DNA of 64,000 bases, taken from contig NC_066543.1 of NCBI RefSeq assembly GCF_024679095.1, positions 17,897,845 to 17,961,844 of the forward strand, read 5' to 3'. The notes under the pieces were generated by a model. That model saw only the letters and a program-made list of their open reading frames with translations. It was not told the DNA's origin and searched no databases. This document shows positions 1 to 64,000 of this stretch, piece after piece. The translations under genes and the position numbers were made by a program. The stretch is from Eriocheir sinensis (Eukaryota > Arthropoda > Malacostraca > Decapoda > Varunidae). The stretch's first letter is position 1; each line of letters opens with the position of its first letter.

Positions 1-316
1 CTACAGAAGAAGGTGAAGAAGAAAAAGGAGGAGGAGGAGGATATATATAAAGCATGAGATTCCATTATTTAAATCCCTCTGTGTTCTTTCGTGTTGTTGT
101 TGCTGTTGTTCTCGTTATTGTTGTTGTTTTATGTATATTTTCTTTTTAACTCAGTCTCATAGGAAAGCATTATTATAGAGGAGGGAGGCTACGTCAATAG
201 GCTTGGGATGATGATAGTGATAATACTAATAGTGGCTTAACATCATCTATATATCGATCCATAAAGGTAGTGAGGGGAAAAATAGGAGCGAAGAGAACGA
301 GGGGAGACAGGACAGG

Positions 317-318
<2 letters not shown>

Positions 319-395
<77 letters not shown>
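319..395. repeat. (GA)n microsatellite
   Basis: A pure GA tract. A second GA tract follows after about 55 bp. Confidence 0.97.
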
Positions 396-397
<2 letters not shown>

Positions 398-449
398 GAT
401 TCACTTGAGGATATTGAAAAGTTACTAAAACGCATTAAGAAGAGGTAAC

Positions 450-450
<1 letters not shown>

Positions 451-525
<75 letters not shown>
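451..525. repeat. (GA)n microsatellite
   Basis: A pure GA tract in the same strand sense as the preceding one. Confidence 0.97.
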
Positions 526-526
<1 letters not shown>

Positions 527-734
527 CACATAATAGAGGTTGCTAAGGTCGAAAATATCCCTAAAAAGAAGGTGATCGAATAGGAGGGGTTGCTGTTTTG
601 TCACGAAAGAGCGTTAACAGGTACAGCGGGGAAGGGGAAGGGGGGGAGGAGAGGGGAAAAGAGGGGAGAGAGGAGAAAAGCACAGACGATCAATATCGCC
701 GGGTGGTTAGGTTCATACGACTACCATATACTTC

Positions 735-915
735 TGCTACCACCGCTACTGCTACTACTACTACTACTACTACTACAGCTACAATAACAACAACAACAAC
801 GAGGACATCTACTACTACTACTACTACTACTACTATTACCACTACTACTACCACCACCACCACCACCATACTACTACTACTACTACCACCACTACTACTA
901 CTACTACTACTACGA
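735..915. repeat. (TAC/ACC)n trinucleotide array
   Basis: Interrupted TAC, CAA and ACC triplets. Open frames through it give only poly-Thr or poly-Val and are not genes. Confidence 0.95.
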
Positions 916-1004
916 TAGGAAATTTTGGTTTTCTGAAATAGCTTACGTGGGCGAGGAAGTTGAGGAAGAGGAAGAGGAGTTAGGTATTGTGTGGGTGGCA
1001 TAAT

Positions 1005-1005
1005 A

Positions 1006-1049
<44 letters not shown>

Positions 1050-1560
1050 ACTTCTACAGCGTGTTTTTTTCTCCTTCCACTCCCTTTCACTTTTTTTTCC
1101 CTCCCTCTTTCCTCCTGTCTCCTATTCGATTTTCTTCATCCTCCCCCTCTCTCCTAGTTTACCCTTTTTCCCCTCCCTACATCACCCTTTTCCCTCCATA
1201 ATCTCCCTTTCGATTTTCTCTCCCCCCTCCATCCCCTCTTCCTCCACTTTCTCTTTCGATTTTCCTCCTCCTTTCTCCTCTTCCCTATATCACTCCCTCC
1301 TTCCTCCCCATATTCCCTAAACCGCCCTGAGACACCCTTCACTTCCTCGCCACTCTTGTTTTCCCCTCCACTCATTCCCCTACCCACAATCCCCTCTTTT
1401 ACCTCCCCATTCGCCCTTCCTATACCATCTGTCCCATCCATCCACCGTCTTCCTCACCCCAACCCCCCTTTCCTCCCCTTATACCTTCCCTTCACTCCCA
1501 AAGTCACCCTCATACACCCATCATATCCGACTATTTCTGTTTCCTCCCCAAAAATCATTA
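1005..1560. repeat. (TC)n and polypyrimidine tract
   Basis: It begins with pure TC (1009-1046) and continues as about 500 bp of degenerate CCTYYY sequence, strongly pyrimidine-biased on the + strand. No coding signal. Confidence 0.9.
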
Positions 1561-1681
1561 GAGGACAGGGGACTAAAATTTGTACTGGGACTGACGGGAG
1601 GTAAAGACACAGACAGTATATACAATAGCCAGTCACATGAAAACGCTCTTGGTGGGAAGGTTAAAACGAGGAGAGAAAACG

Positions 1682-1734
1682 ATTAACCCGTCCGCTGCGA
1701 TTGGCACGGATTTGGCTTTCACTGTTAGCCTGGT
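1682..1734. mobile_element. solitary piggyBac-like terminus
   Basis: TTAACCCGTCCGCTGCG followed by GGCACGGATTTGGCTTT resembles the left end of the TTAA-flanked MITE at 45050. No partner end was found, so this may be a broken copy. Confidence 0.35.
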
Positions 1735-1925
1735 AACATGTATTCCCAGGTCTTTCTTTGCCTCTGTGATGGATAGTGGAGTGTTTCCCATGTGGTTTTG
1801 GTGTGCTGGATATCCCCTCCCGAGGTGCAGGATTATACATTTTTCTTCATTGAATAGTATCAGCCACTTTTTGTTCCGTTCCTGTAGCTTGGTGATGTCT
1901 TCTTGTAGGAAATCTGCATTCAAGG
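1735..1925 (-). pseudogene. LINE reverse-transcriptase remnant
   Basis: The minus strand encodes FLQEDITKLQERNKKW, then FNEEKCIILHLG and AKKDLGIHVT. This is the conserved block after the catalytic core of CR1/Jockey-like reverse transcriptases. It is a 3'-truncated fragment. On its right-hand (5') side lies the duplicated unit starting at 1992; on its left a TTAACCCG terminus at 1682. Confidence 0.8.
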
Positions 1926-1991
1926 GTTAAAGGGTACAAAGTAAGCCAAAAGATCAAGATAAAAAAAAAGACTGAAGAAGCGATAGAAAGC

Positions 1992-2270
1992 GTCAATGGC
2001 CTATGGAAGAAACAGAACTATTGGTCCATATTATTAAAATGTACCGCGCACTCTTTATTACCATTTCCCAAGGCCACAGAGAAGACTAACTAGGATTTCA
2101 TGGGTGACTTTCCCCATTCAAGGTGCAGAAGTCAATGGCCTGAGAAAGAAACAGAAGAACTATTGATCCATATTATTAAAACGTACCGAGCACTCTTTAA
2201 TACCATTTCCCAAGGCCACAGAGAAGACTAACCAGGTTTTCATGGGTAACTTTCCCCGTTCAAGGTGTAG
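1992..2270. repeat. tandem duplication, 139-bp unit, two copies
   Basis: GTCAATGGCC starts each unit (1992 and 2131). The units share the CCATTTCCCAAGGCCACAGA block and TTTCATGGGT and differ by scattered substitutions. A MITE begins at the end of the second unit; sequence resembling the next unit start resumes after it, at about 2488. Confidence 0.88.
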
Positions 2271-2272
2271 GA

Positions 2273-2489
2273 CTAAGTCTGTATACCAAGTCAAGTCACT
2301 CTGCTTCAAAACTGCGACCGGTACGCGTAGGAGGCGGTTTTAAATTAGTCTGCCTTTCTTCGTTTTCTCTAAATCCCTGTTTCTACATTCTCTAGTTTGT
2401 CTCCAAGCAATGTCACGCATAAACCACGCCTCTGCCGCGTCTCCTCCCACAAACCTGCGTATGACTTGACTTGTTGTATATAGACTTAG
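2273..2489. mobile_element. small MITE, about 28-bp terminal inverted repeats
   Basis: The left end is CTAAGTCTGTATACCAAGTC; the right end is its inverted match with a two-base indel. The 217-bp element has no ORF. The flanks resemble the 139-bp tandem unit, so it seems to have inserted into that repeat. The superfamily is unknown. Confidence 0.7.
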
Positions 2490-2627
2490 GTGCAGAAGTC
2501 ATGCCAAAATATCACTGCGATCGCAAAACAGTCCATAAGAATCCCAGCAACTTCCACGAGGGGCTTTTCTAACAGGCAGACTGAGGGGCCAATACGTTTA
2601 TGAATACGGGCTTGATCAGAGTCGTAT

Positions 2628-2945
2628 TTTAAAACATTTCGTCGCCCAAGTTCACATATTTGACATGGCTTTCGTAGGAGCTGTAGGCCTTTCCAGGGGC
2701 AGTTTTATGACCCTGGTGGTAGTTAGGTCCGTCTTATAAGACACTTCGGCTTCTCGCATCATCTATTTCTAAAGGTCAAAGAGGGGGTCAGTCAGGTTCT
2801 AATGAGTGTTTCTTTAGGGTCATGGTACAGAAGAAGGGTCAAAGTACCACCAGGAGCATAAAACTACTCTTGGAAATGCCCACAGCTCCTGCGAAAGCCT
2901 TGTCAAATATGTGTTCTTGGGCAGCGAAATGTTTTATAATGCAAC
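2628..2945. mobile_element. foldback element with about 95-bp inverted arms
   Basis: The left arm (2628-2720) contains CATATTTGACATGGCTTTCG and the right arm (2847-2945) its inverted near-copy, flanking a 125-bp loop. There is no coding content. A related direct copy of loop plus right arm occurs at about 4640-4790. Confidence 0.8.
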
Positions 2946-3089
2946 CCTAAGGCAGTCTCCCCTCGTCTCCCCGCCCAGTCCGCCCGTCTGGTCCTCCCGC
3001 CATGGCCACCTCCAAGTCGTTCCGTGTGAGGGCTGAGGTTAATAATAATGCGATAGTATACCTCACGTGGGTGCCTCTGTGACCTTGTG

Positions 3090-4060
3090 GTGAGTGGGTG
3101 GAGGAGGAGGAGGAGGAGAGAGTGGGTGTTGAGTGAGCTGGAGGAAATGGGAGGAGGGGGAAGTCTGCAAGAGTGAAGGGTGGAAGAGGAAAAGAGGAGG
3201 GGGAGAAAGAAAATGAAGAAAACAGGAGAAGAAAAGGATGTCTAAATGGGTAGGGTGGAGGGAGAGAAGAATATAGGGTTGGAAAGGAAGGAGAGGAAGA
3301 AAGATGAATAAAGGAGACAGTAAAAAAACGGTGGATATAGAAGGGAAGGAGGGATATAGAGAGGAAAGAGGGTGAGTGGGATGCAGGAAGGGGAGAGATG
3401 GATCTAGGGAGGAAAGGAAGAAAAGGTAGAAGAGGGTGGTGTATAATGTAGGGGAAGGAGGGATATCACGTTCCTGGTGGTGGTGGTGATGGTGGTGGTG
3501 ATGTCCAACCTACTTCAGTCAACCCTCTCCTTCACTTTCTCTCCTCTCTTGAGTACACCGACTTCCTTCCCTCTCTTCCATCCCTCCCTCCCTCTTCCCT
3601 TCATTCCTCCCCATAGATATATCGCTTACCCCTGTTTTTCCTCTTCACCGACTCCCTTTCCTCCCTCTTCCCTTATCCCACCCTTCCTTCCTTCCCTTCC
3701 TCTACGCATATCTCTTACCTCTGTTTTCCCTTCTTCCCTTCCCCCTCCCTCCTATCTCCACTCCTAGTTTTCTCTGTCATTCCTTTACCCTTCCCTCCCT
3801 CCTATCTATATCTACGACTGCCGTTTCTCTTTCTGTGGTTTGTTATTTGTTTCACCTCTTCGTTGTTTTTCTTGTTTTTTTCCCCACTTTAAGTTCTCTT
3901 TCTATTTTTCTTCCCCTCTTTCGTTCCCTGCCTCTTGTTTCTTCCTCTTTTATTCTTTTCCTTCTGTTTCTTCCCCCTTTTCGTTTCCTTCCTCCTTTTT
4001 CCTCCCCTTTCGTTCCTCTATTCCTGTTTCTCAGCATCGACTCGGCAGAAACTCGTAACC
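3090..4060. repeat. polypurine block switching to polypyrimidine block
   Basis: 3090-3470 is G/A-rich (GGAGGA, GAAGGGAAGG) on the + strand; from 3500 to 4060 the same strand is C/T-rich with related degenerate units. The short GGTGGTGGT run at about 3476-3500 marks the switch. No gene signal on either strand. Confidence 0.85.
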
Positions 4061-4061
4061 T

Positions 4062-4101
<40 letters not shown>

Positions 4102-4128
4102 GAATGTGCATCATATTAGTGCCATTCA

Positions 4129-4188
<60 letters not shown>
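4062..4188. repeat. (AC)n then (TC)n microsatellites
   Basis: AC at 4062-4098 and TC at 4132-4188, separated by 33 bp. Confidence 0.95.
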
Positions 4189-4191
<3 letters not shown>

Positions 4192-4639
4192 CAATCGTCC
4201 TTGCTGGGTGGGTGACTTGCCTGGGGTGGGCTGGGCTGGGAGGGGGGGGAGAGGGATAGTGGTGATGTGGTGTTATGTTGCCTGGGGGGGGGGGGTAACA
4301 AAGGGGGGGCGGGGTTTTTGGCGTGCTTGTGCTCCTTACGACAAAAAAGGGCCAGCAAGTTTTATATTCGTCGCTCTATCACAACACCATAGATATTTTT
4401 TTGTTTTGTTTTGGTTTGGTTTTATGTATTTCCTAGATAGTAACTTCCTTCCATCCTTCCGTGAGGTCGCACCAACTACTACTCATAATCTTGCTTTATT
4501 TCTGCCTCTCAGTAATATGCAAATCAGGTCAGTGTCACGCCTGTTGAGGAGTGGCGTCTCATATTGAAGACGTTTTGCGATATGATAGTCTGGCCCGCAT
4601 TCTCAGACGCTTTCGGCTCCCAATACAAATATTTCCAGG

Positions 4640-4790
4640 GACCTCAAAGGAGATTAGTCAGGTTCTCATGAGTGTTTTTATTCACGCTTATGATGCAGAA
4701 GCCTTGTCAAACTATCACTAGGCTCATAAAACTACCCTCGGAAATGCCCACAACCTTTACCAAATAAAATTGTGGGTGAGAATATGGTTC
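4640..4790. repeat. partial second copy of the 2.6-kb foldback family
   Basis: It shares AGTCAGGTTCT-ATGAGTGTTT, then CATAAAACTAC and GGAAATGCCCACA with 2790-2890. It shows the family is dispersed. The right arm is degraded. Confidence 0.65.
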
Positions 4791-4969
4791 AGAATATGGG
4801 CCTCAAACCAAAAGCTAAACAAACAAGAGAGACTATCACCACCATCATACTAATACTGAGGAAAGAAACTAGAAAATAGCAGAAAATGGTCCGGCTTAGC
4901 TCCAATTGTGCCTGATACATCCGCCATGTAACAGTTCAGGGCATGGGAAGGAAGGAATTTTTATTAATA

Positions 4970-5300
4970 CAGTATACTAGAAAGAAGGCTGTTCCAGTGA
5001 AAGGTAGACAAGTGAAGAGTCTGGTAAAGGGTTTTGTCCTGTGATGCATTCCAACATCTCATCCTTCACACATGGTTACGTGGGGAAGGTTTAGCATAAG
5101 GAAGAAATATAGTATACTTGAAAGAAGAATGTTCCAGTGAAAATGAAGACAAGTTAACATGCTATAAAAGAAAAAAAAAAGTGATATCGTCCTGTGACTT
5201 GACACATGATTACGTGATGAAGATATAGGAGTGAAGGAGGGAACACTACATACACCTCACCCTTGACACATGCTTACGTGGTGAAGGTTTGAAACTCGTA
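4970..5300. repeat. degenerate tandem repeat, about 140-bp unit
   Basis: AGTATACTAGAAAGAAGG plus GTTCCAGTGAAA recurs at 4972 and 5112. CACATGGTTACGTGG-type blocks recur at about 5070, 5205 and 5265. No ORF. Confidence 0.7.
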
Positions 5301-5412
5301 ATGACAAAAGCCCCAAACTCCGTAACATAACTTGCGAGAGAGAGGAAGAGTTAGTGCAGGAGGTGTCGGAGCGGGGTAGAGATCATTAGATTAAAGAGTT
5401 TGAAGTGCCCTC

Positions 5413-5415
<3 letters not shown>

Positions 5416-5467
<52 letters not shown>

Positions 5468-5530
5468 TTCATTGATAACCCACAGCCTGTGAGAAGAGCG
5501 ACACACACACACACACACACACGCACACAC
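5416..5530. repeat. (GA)n and (AC)n microsatellites
   Basis: GA at 5416-5465 and AC at 5501-5530. Confidence 0.95.
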
Positions 5531-5636
5531 TAGTAGGGGCATAGGTGCATATTTTGGGATGGTACACGTGTACGCAAGTATTTGTAGAAGAAATATATAC
5601 TGATTAAAACCAGAGACCAAAATGCAAGAAAGGCAA

Positions 5637-5644
<8 letters not shown>

Positions 5645-5672
<28 letters not shown>

Positions 5673-5673
5673 T

Positions 5674-5718
<45 letters not shown>

Positions 5719-5732
5719 GTGTTTGGTGGTTG

Positions 5733-5809
<77 letters not shown>

Positions 5810-5867
5810 GCTGTATGTGTTTCCTGAGACTCCAGTGTAGCAGGTGTGTGTGTGTGTGTGTGTGTGT
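5645..5867. repeat. (GA)n-(TC)n-(GA)n-(GT)n compound array
   Basis: GA (5647-5671) is joined by GTGC to TC (5675-5714), then GA again (5735-5807) and GT (5841-5867). The first two tracts form a perfect inverted repeat. Confidence 0.95.
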
Positions 5868-5879
5868 CAGGGTAAAACT

Positions 5880-6507
5880 GGAAGGCTAAATCACTTGCTT
5901 TCGTTTTTGTTTTTAATTGATTTTTGCATGTGAGTGTGTGCTCACACACTGTTTTTGCTTTTCCCAAAGGGGGAAGATAAAAATTGTAAATTCTGTAGCA
6001 GCTTTCGAAACTCTGACCCTAAAAAGATGGAAAAGTTCTGAAGCCATTTGTTATCTCTATGCAGCTCTGTGGAATAATATTACACGCATACTGTAGTTGC
6101 TGTTTTTTGGATCAGCATATTGCAGTATAATGTTATTTCATGTGATAAGATTAAGCAGAAATATATCTGATATTAATAACTATTAAGGTGTATTTAAATG
6201 CCAGGTCATGGTGGTTGTTTGGATAAAGAATAACCCATCATTACTGTGTTGTAATATATCTAATATCAAATTTGTGAGGTAATGTGCAGACTGTTAAGCC
6301 ACAAGCTTCAGTTATCTTCCTTAAATTCATCATCACCATATTTATTCTTCAGTGATTCCCAATTAGCCATCCACTTGACCAAAGTAAATACAAATAGATG
6401 TAACAGTTAATGCATCGTAGAGAGATCACACTTTCAACTCAACCCTGTTTTCCTGCCCTCCCACAAAAGCAGCCATAGCAGCCTACCGGTGCCATAGGCT
6501 GGTGCGT
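5880..6507. other. 5' flank without recognised features
   Basis: AT-rich unique-looking sequence; I see no coding, repeat or promoter signal. Confidence 0.5.
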
Positions 6508-6509
6508 GT

Positions 6510-6573
<64 letters not shown>

Positions 6574-6580
6574 GACGCAC

Positions 6581-6660
<80 letters not shown>
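6508..6660. repeat. (AC)n microsatellite, two blocks
   Basis: Two long AC blocks are separated by a 12-bp GCACGACGCACG core. Confidence 0.97.
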
Positions 6661-6662
<2 letters not shown>

Positions 6663-7529
6663 ATTCACATCATCCCTGGGTGATGTGGTCATTGTTATTT
6701 GTTGTCGTTTCATGCCCTTGCTTTGGGCCTGAGTGCAGAATGTCCAGTCAACAGGTCTGGCATGCAAGCTCTGACTTTACTCTCACTCCCCTGTTTTCTC
6801 CCAACGTCTGTTTTGAGGCCAGGAGGTCGCCCATCTCCCCTATTCTACCTCCCTCTGCTTTATTGAGTCAACAGTTTTTGCAGTGTAAAAATGATCCTCA
6901 CTACCCCTTTGCAGTCTCTCTCTTCACTACGTGTCCTCACTACTATGACTACTCTGATAGTCATTACTCCTACTCTTCCATTTACATTTCTCTCGCCTCC
7001 CTTCATGCCTCTCATCTTTCTCTATTCCTTGACTTTGCTGCTGTTTGTTGATTAAATTATGCCACTGAATTACAGTTTCGGCTGCCATAGGACTCTTTGG
7101 GCTAGACTGCCACCTGGGTGTGTTAGTGCATTTTATTGATTTACACATTTGTTTTGATCTCTACACTGTTCTCAGTGATTTTTCAAAAGGTTTGAAGGCT
7201 ATTAAAAGACAGACATAACAACAAAACGGTAGTTTGTAAAGTAGAAATCGAGGTGTGGGCTCGTTCAAGGAAATGTCAGTCTTTACAGTGTTTGGGTAGC
7301 TTTGGTCTTGGCTGTGGGCTTGGAACGAATGACCCATAAATACATGTATTTCAATGTATATTAGGATGAATGGAGGCTATTACGAATGGCTTTCTAGAAC
7401 CAATTACTTGTGTTCTAGCATACCCCAGTGTGTGTATTTATATGGATGTATTATATGTATGTATGAAGTTTTCAGGGTTGTTTAGGATTCTGTCAAGAGA
7501 AAAAAATTTGATTGAAATTTTCTTTTCAG
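6661..7529. other. 5' flank without recognised features
   Basis: Mixed-composition sequence. The open frames here lack family similarity. It could hold the promoter or an upstream exon of p190RhoGAP, but no motif decides this. Confidence 0.4.
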
Positions 7530-8082
7530 ATTGTTGAAGATGTTACTTGGCAGTTAGGCAGTGATGTCACCAATGGGCCCCCTAACCATCCTCTCTCCTC
7601 TACCACACCCACTGGGCTCACCTGGCCATGATGTCCTGCCCAACACCTTTCACCATCCAGTGCACCTTGTCCACTAGTCCTGCTGCTACTTGAGTACCTC
7701 CTAGGCATGTCTGCTCCCTGCCCAAGCCTTTGCAGTCACACCCAGGGTTAAGGCACCGCACTCATCGCCCTTCCAAAAAATAATATTGAGACCAAGAAAC
7801 TGAAGTGTGCAATTTCATGTTTTGTGAGTGATATGAAAAGCCAGCCTGTGTGTGCTGAGGGCTGAGCACAGCCCTGTGCACAGGGCTGTAGTGAGCTGTG
7901 TGGCTGAGTGGTGGCCCTTCATTGTTCTCTCTGTAAGCAACACAATGGTGACATTACCCTAGTGATCATGGGTGTGGGTGTTCGAGAGGCGCGACACACA
8001 TGATGGGAGCCCCAAGTGGCAGTGAGTGAGCCTGGGCTGGCCTCCCGTAGCGTGGGCGAGGGAGCCCGTTGCAAGGGTGGGT
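7530..8082 (+). other. candidate 5' UTR of p190RhoGAP
   Basis: A good acceptor (gaaattttcttttcag) ends at 7529, and GC content rises from here to the donor at 8256, with no obvious donor needed in between. I infer that exon 1 may begin at 7530 and carry about 550 nt of 5' UTR. A promoter or an upstream non-coding exon could not be located. A perfect 22-bp palindrome lies inside at 7868-7889. Confidence 0.4.
7868..7889. repeat. perfect 22-bp palindrome
   Basis: ACAGCCCTGTG is followed immediately by its exact reverse complement. It lies 194 bp upstream of the p190 start codon, inside the possible 5' UTR, where an RNA copy would fold into a GC-rich stem. Confidence 0.85.
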
Positions 8083-63193
<55,111 letters not shown>

Positions 63194-64000
63194 GTGAGCC
63201 TTGGAGATGCTGTATGTGGATGTTTCTGGTTATGAAACATTGATTCAGTCACTTTACTGGAATGCATATTGAATCTTAATGATATTTCTTGTGTATGTAA
63301 TTTAACTTGTATTCTGGCATGAAGTTGGCCCCCAATCACTAACCATAATTACACTCATAAATGAATCATTGATATTTTGGTCATAATTTGTGTGTTGTAG
63401 GCTGATCATTGAGGCAGTATGACATCTTAAGCTCTGAACATGAAAAGGTGGAAATCTTTCATATGTGTGCCAAGCATGTACTCTGATCAAAAGTATTTAT
63501 CATGCAAACTAATGACTTTTGCAAGTGAGTACAGGCTTCATTTGAAAATTTTGTTATATTACTGCCTTTCTGATTTTGTGTGCCAGAGCCTCAGGCAGTA
63601 TGTGAGATGTGCAGGTTGCTTTTGTAGTGGCTATGTAATTTTATGTATGTAAAATTTATAAGGCTTTATTTCCAGGTATTCTGCTTGCTTTTACTCTTTC
63701 TTTCCATATAAATATAAAAAAAAGCTTATCTACCTACATGAACACATTATTAAAGCTTTGCTTTGACACAACATTGATTAACAAAAATGTATGATATTTC
63801 TTTTTTCATGACAGTACTCTGCTATTATACAATTTACATTTCCCAAAAAAATTGCATGGCCATTTATTGCCTTGTAGGCAAACAAATGAATGAGTATATG
63901 CACTTCACTGTCTTTATATAATGGTCAAATATCCTTTCATTTATTTTCTTATTTCACTGGTTGTGTATGAGAATTGCATCTGTAATGGACCAAATTAGGC
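63194..64000. other. start of intron 22
   Basis: AT-rich, no further exon recognised before the window ends. Confidence 0.55.

Noticed and set aside
6434..7051. Cys-Val and Thr-His repeat ORFs, one extended to 181 residues
   Set aside because: They arise from the (AC)n array; the extension past the repeat has no family resemblance.
8026..8082. Upstream extension of exon 1 starting at GTG
   Set aside because: No in-frame ATG; the p190 family alignment begins at the ATG at 8083.

Overview
This is a gene-sparse, repeat-rich animal genomic window. The very long (TC)n, (AC)n and (TA)n microsatellites, several LINE and tRNA-SINE families, TTAA-flanked and TA-flanked miniature DNA transposons, and an invertebrate p190RhoGAP with many small exons point to an arthropod, most probably a decapod crustacean. 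That assignment is inference from composition and repeat types, not from a marker gene.

One protein-coding gene is well supported. It is an ortholog of p190 RhoGAP (vertebrate ARHGAP35/ARHGAP5, fly RhoGAPp190) on the + strand. I reconstruct 22 coding exons from the start codon at 8083 to a donor at 63193; intron phases match at every junction, giving about 1324 codons. The exons encode, in order, the N-terminal GTPase domain (exons 1-5), four FF domains (exons 5-9), two nucleotide-binding-deficient pseudoGTPase folds (exons 10-16), a disordered acidic, proline-rich and Ser-rich middle (exons 17-22) and the start of the polybasic segment. The catalytic RhoGAP domain and the stop codon must lie to the right of the window. 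Exons 19, 20 and 21 are all phase 1-1 and divisible by three, so each could be skipped without a frame change.

Layout: 1-7.5 kb is 5' flank made of microsatellites, purine/pyrimidine tracts, MITEs and a LINE remnant. A possible 5' UTR block starts at 7530. Intron 1 (8.3-10.8 kb) holds an RTE-like LINE inserted into a repeat rich in CCACCGGTGG palindromes. Exons 2-5 lie at 10.8-13.1 kb. Intron 5 (13.1-20.5 kb) holds a SINE, LINE remnants, a giant (TC)n array and a CR1/Jockey-like LINE whose ORF1 is split by a TTAA-flanked MITE. Exons 6-11 lie at 20.5-25.8 kb. Intron 11 (25.8-30.1 kb) holds minus-strand LINEs and an inverted copy of the palindrome-rich repeat. Exons 12-18 lie at 30.1-37.2 kb; two inverted copies of a TA-flanked DNA transposon carrying the same conserved ORF lie on either side of exons 16-18. 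Intron 18 (37.2-48.1 kb) carries SINE and piggyBac-like elements. Exons 19-22 are spread over 48.1-63.2 kb among nested TA-flanked elements, long (TA)n arrays and another LINE copy.

No bacterial-type operon, CRISPR array, canonical tRNA or rRNA gene, or second host gene was recognised. The most unusual material is the nested and inverted transposon architecture inside one gene, the conserved transposon ORF of unknown function, and the in-frame cassette exons with repeated PPPY motifs. All alignments were made by eye.
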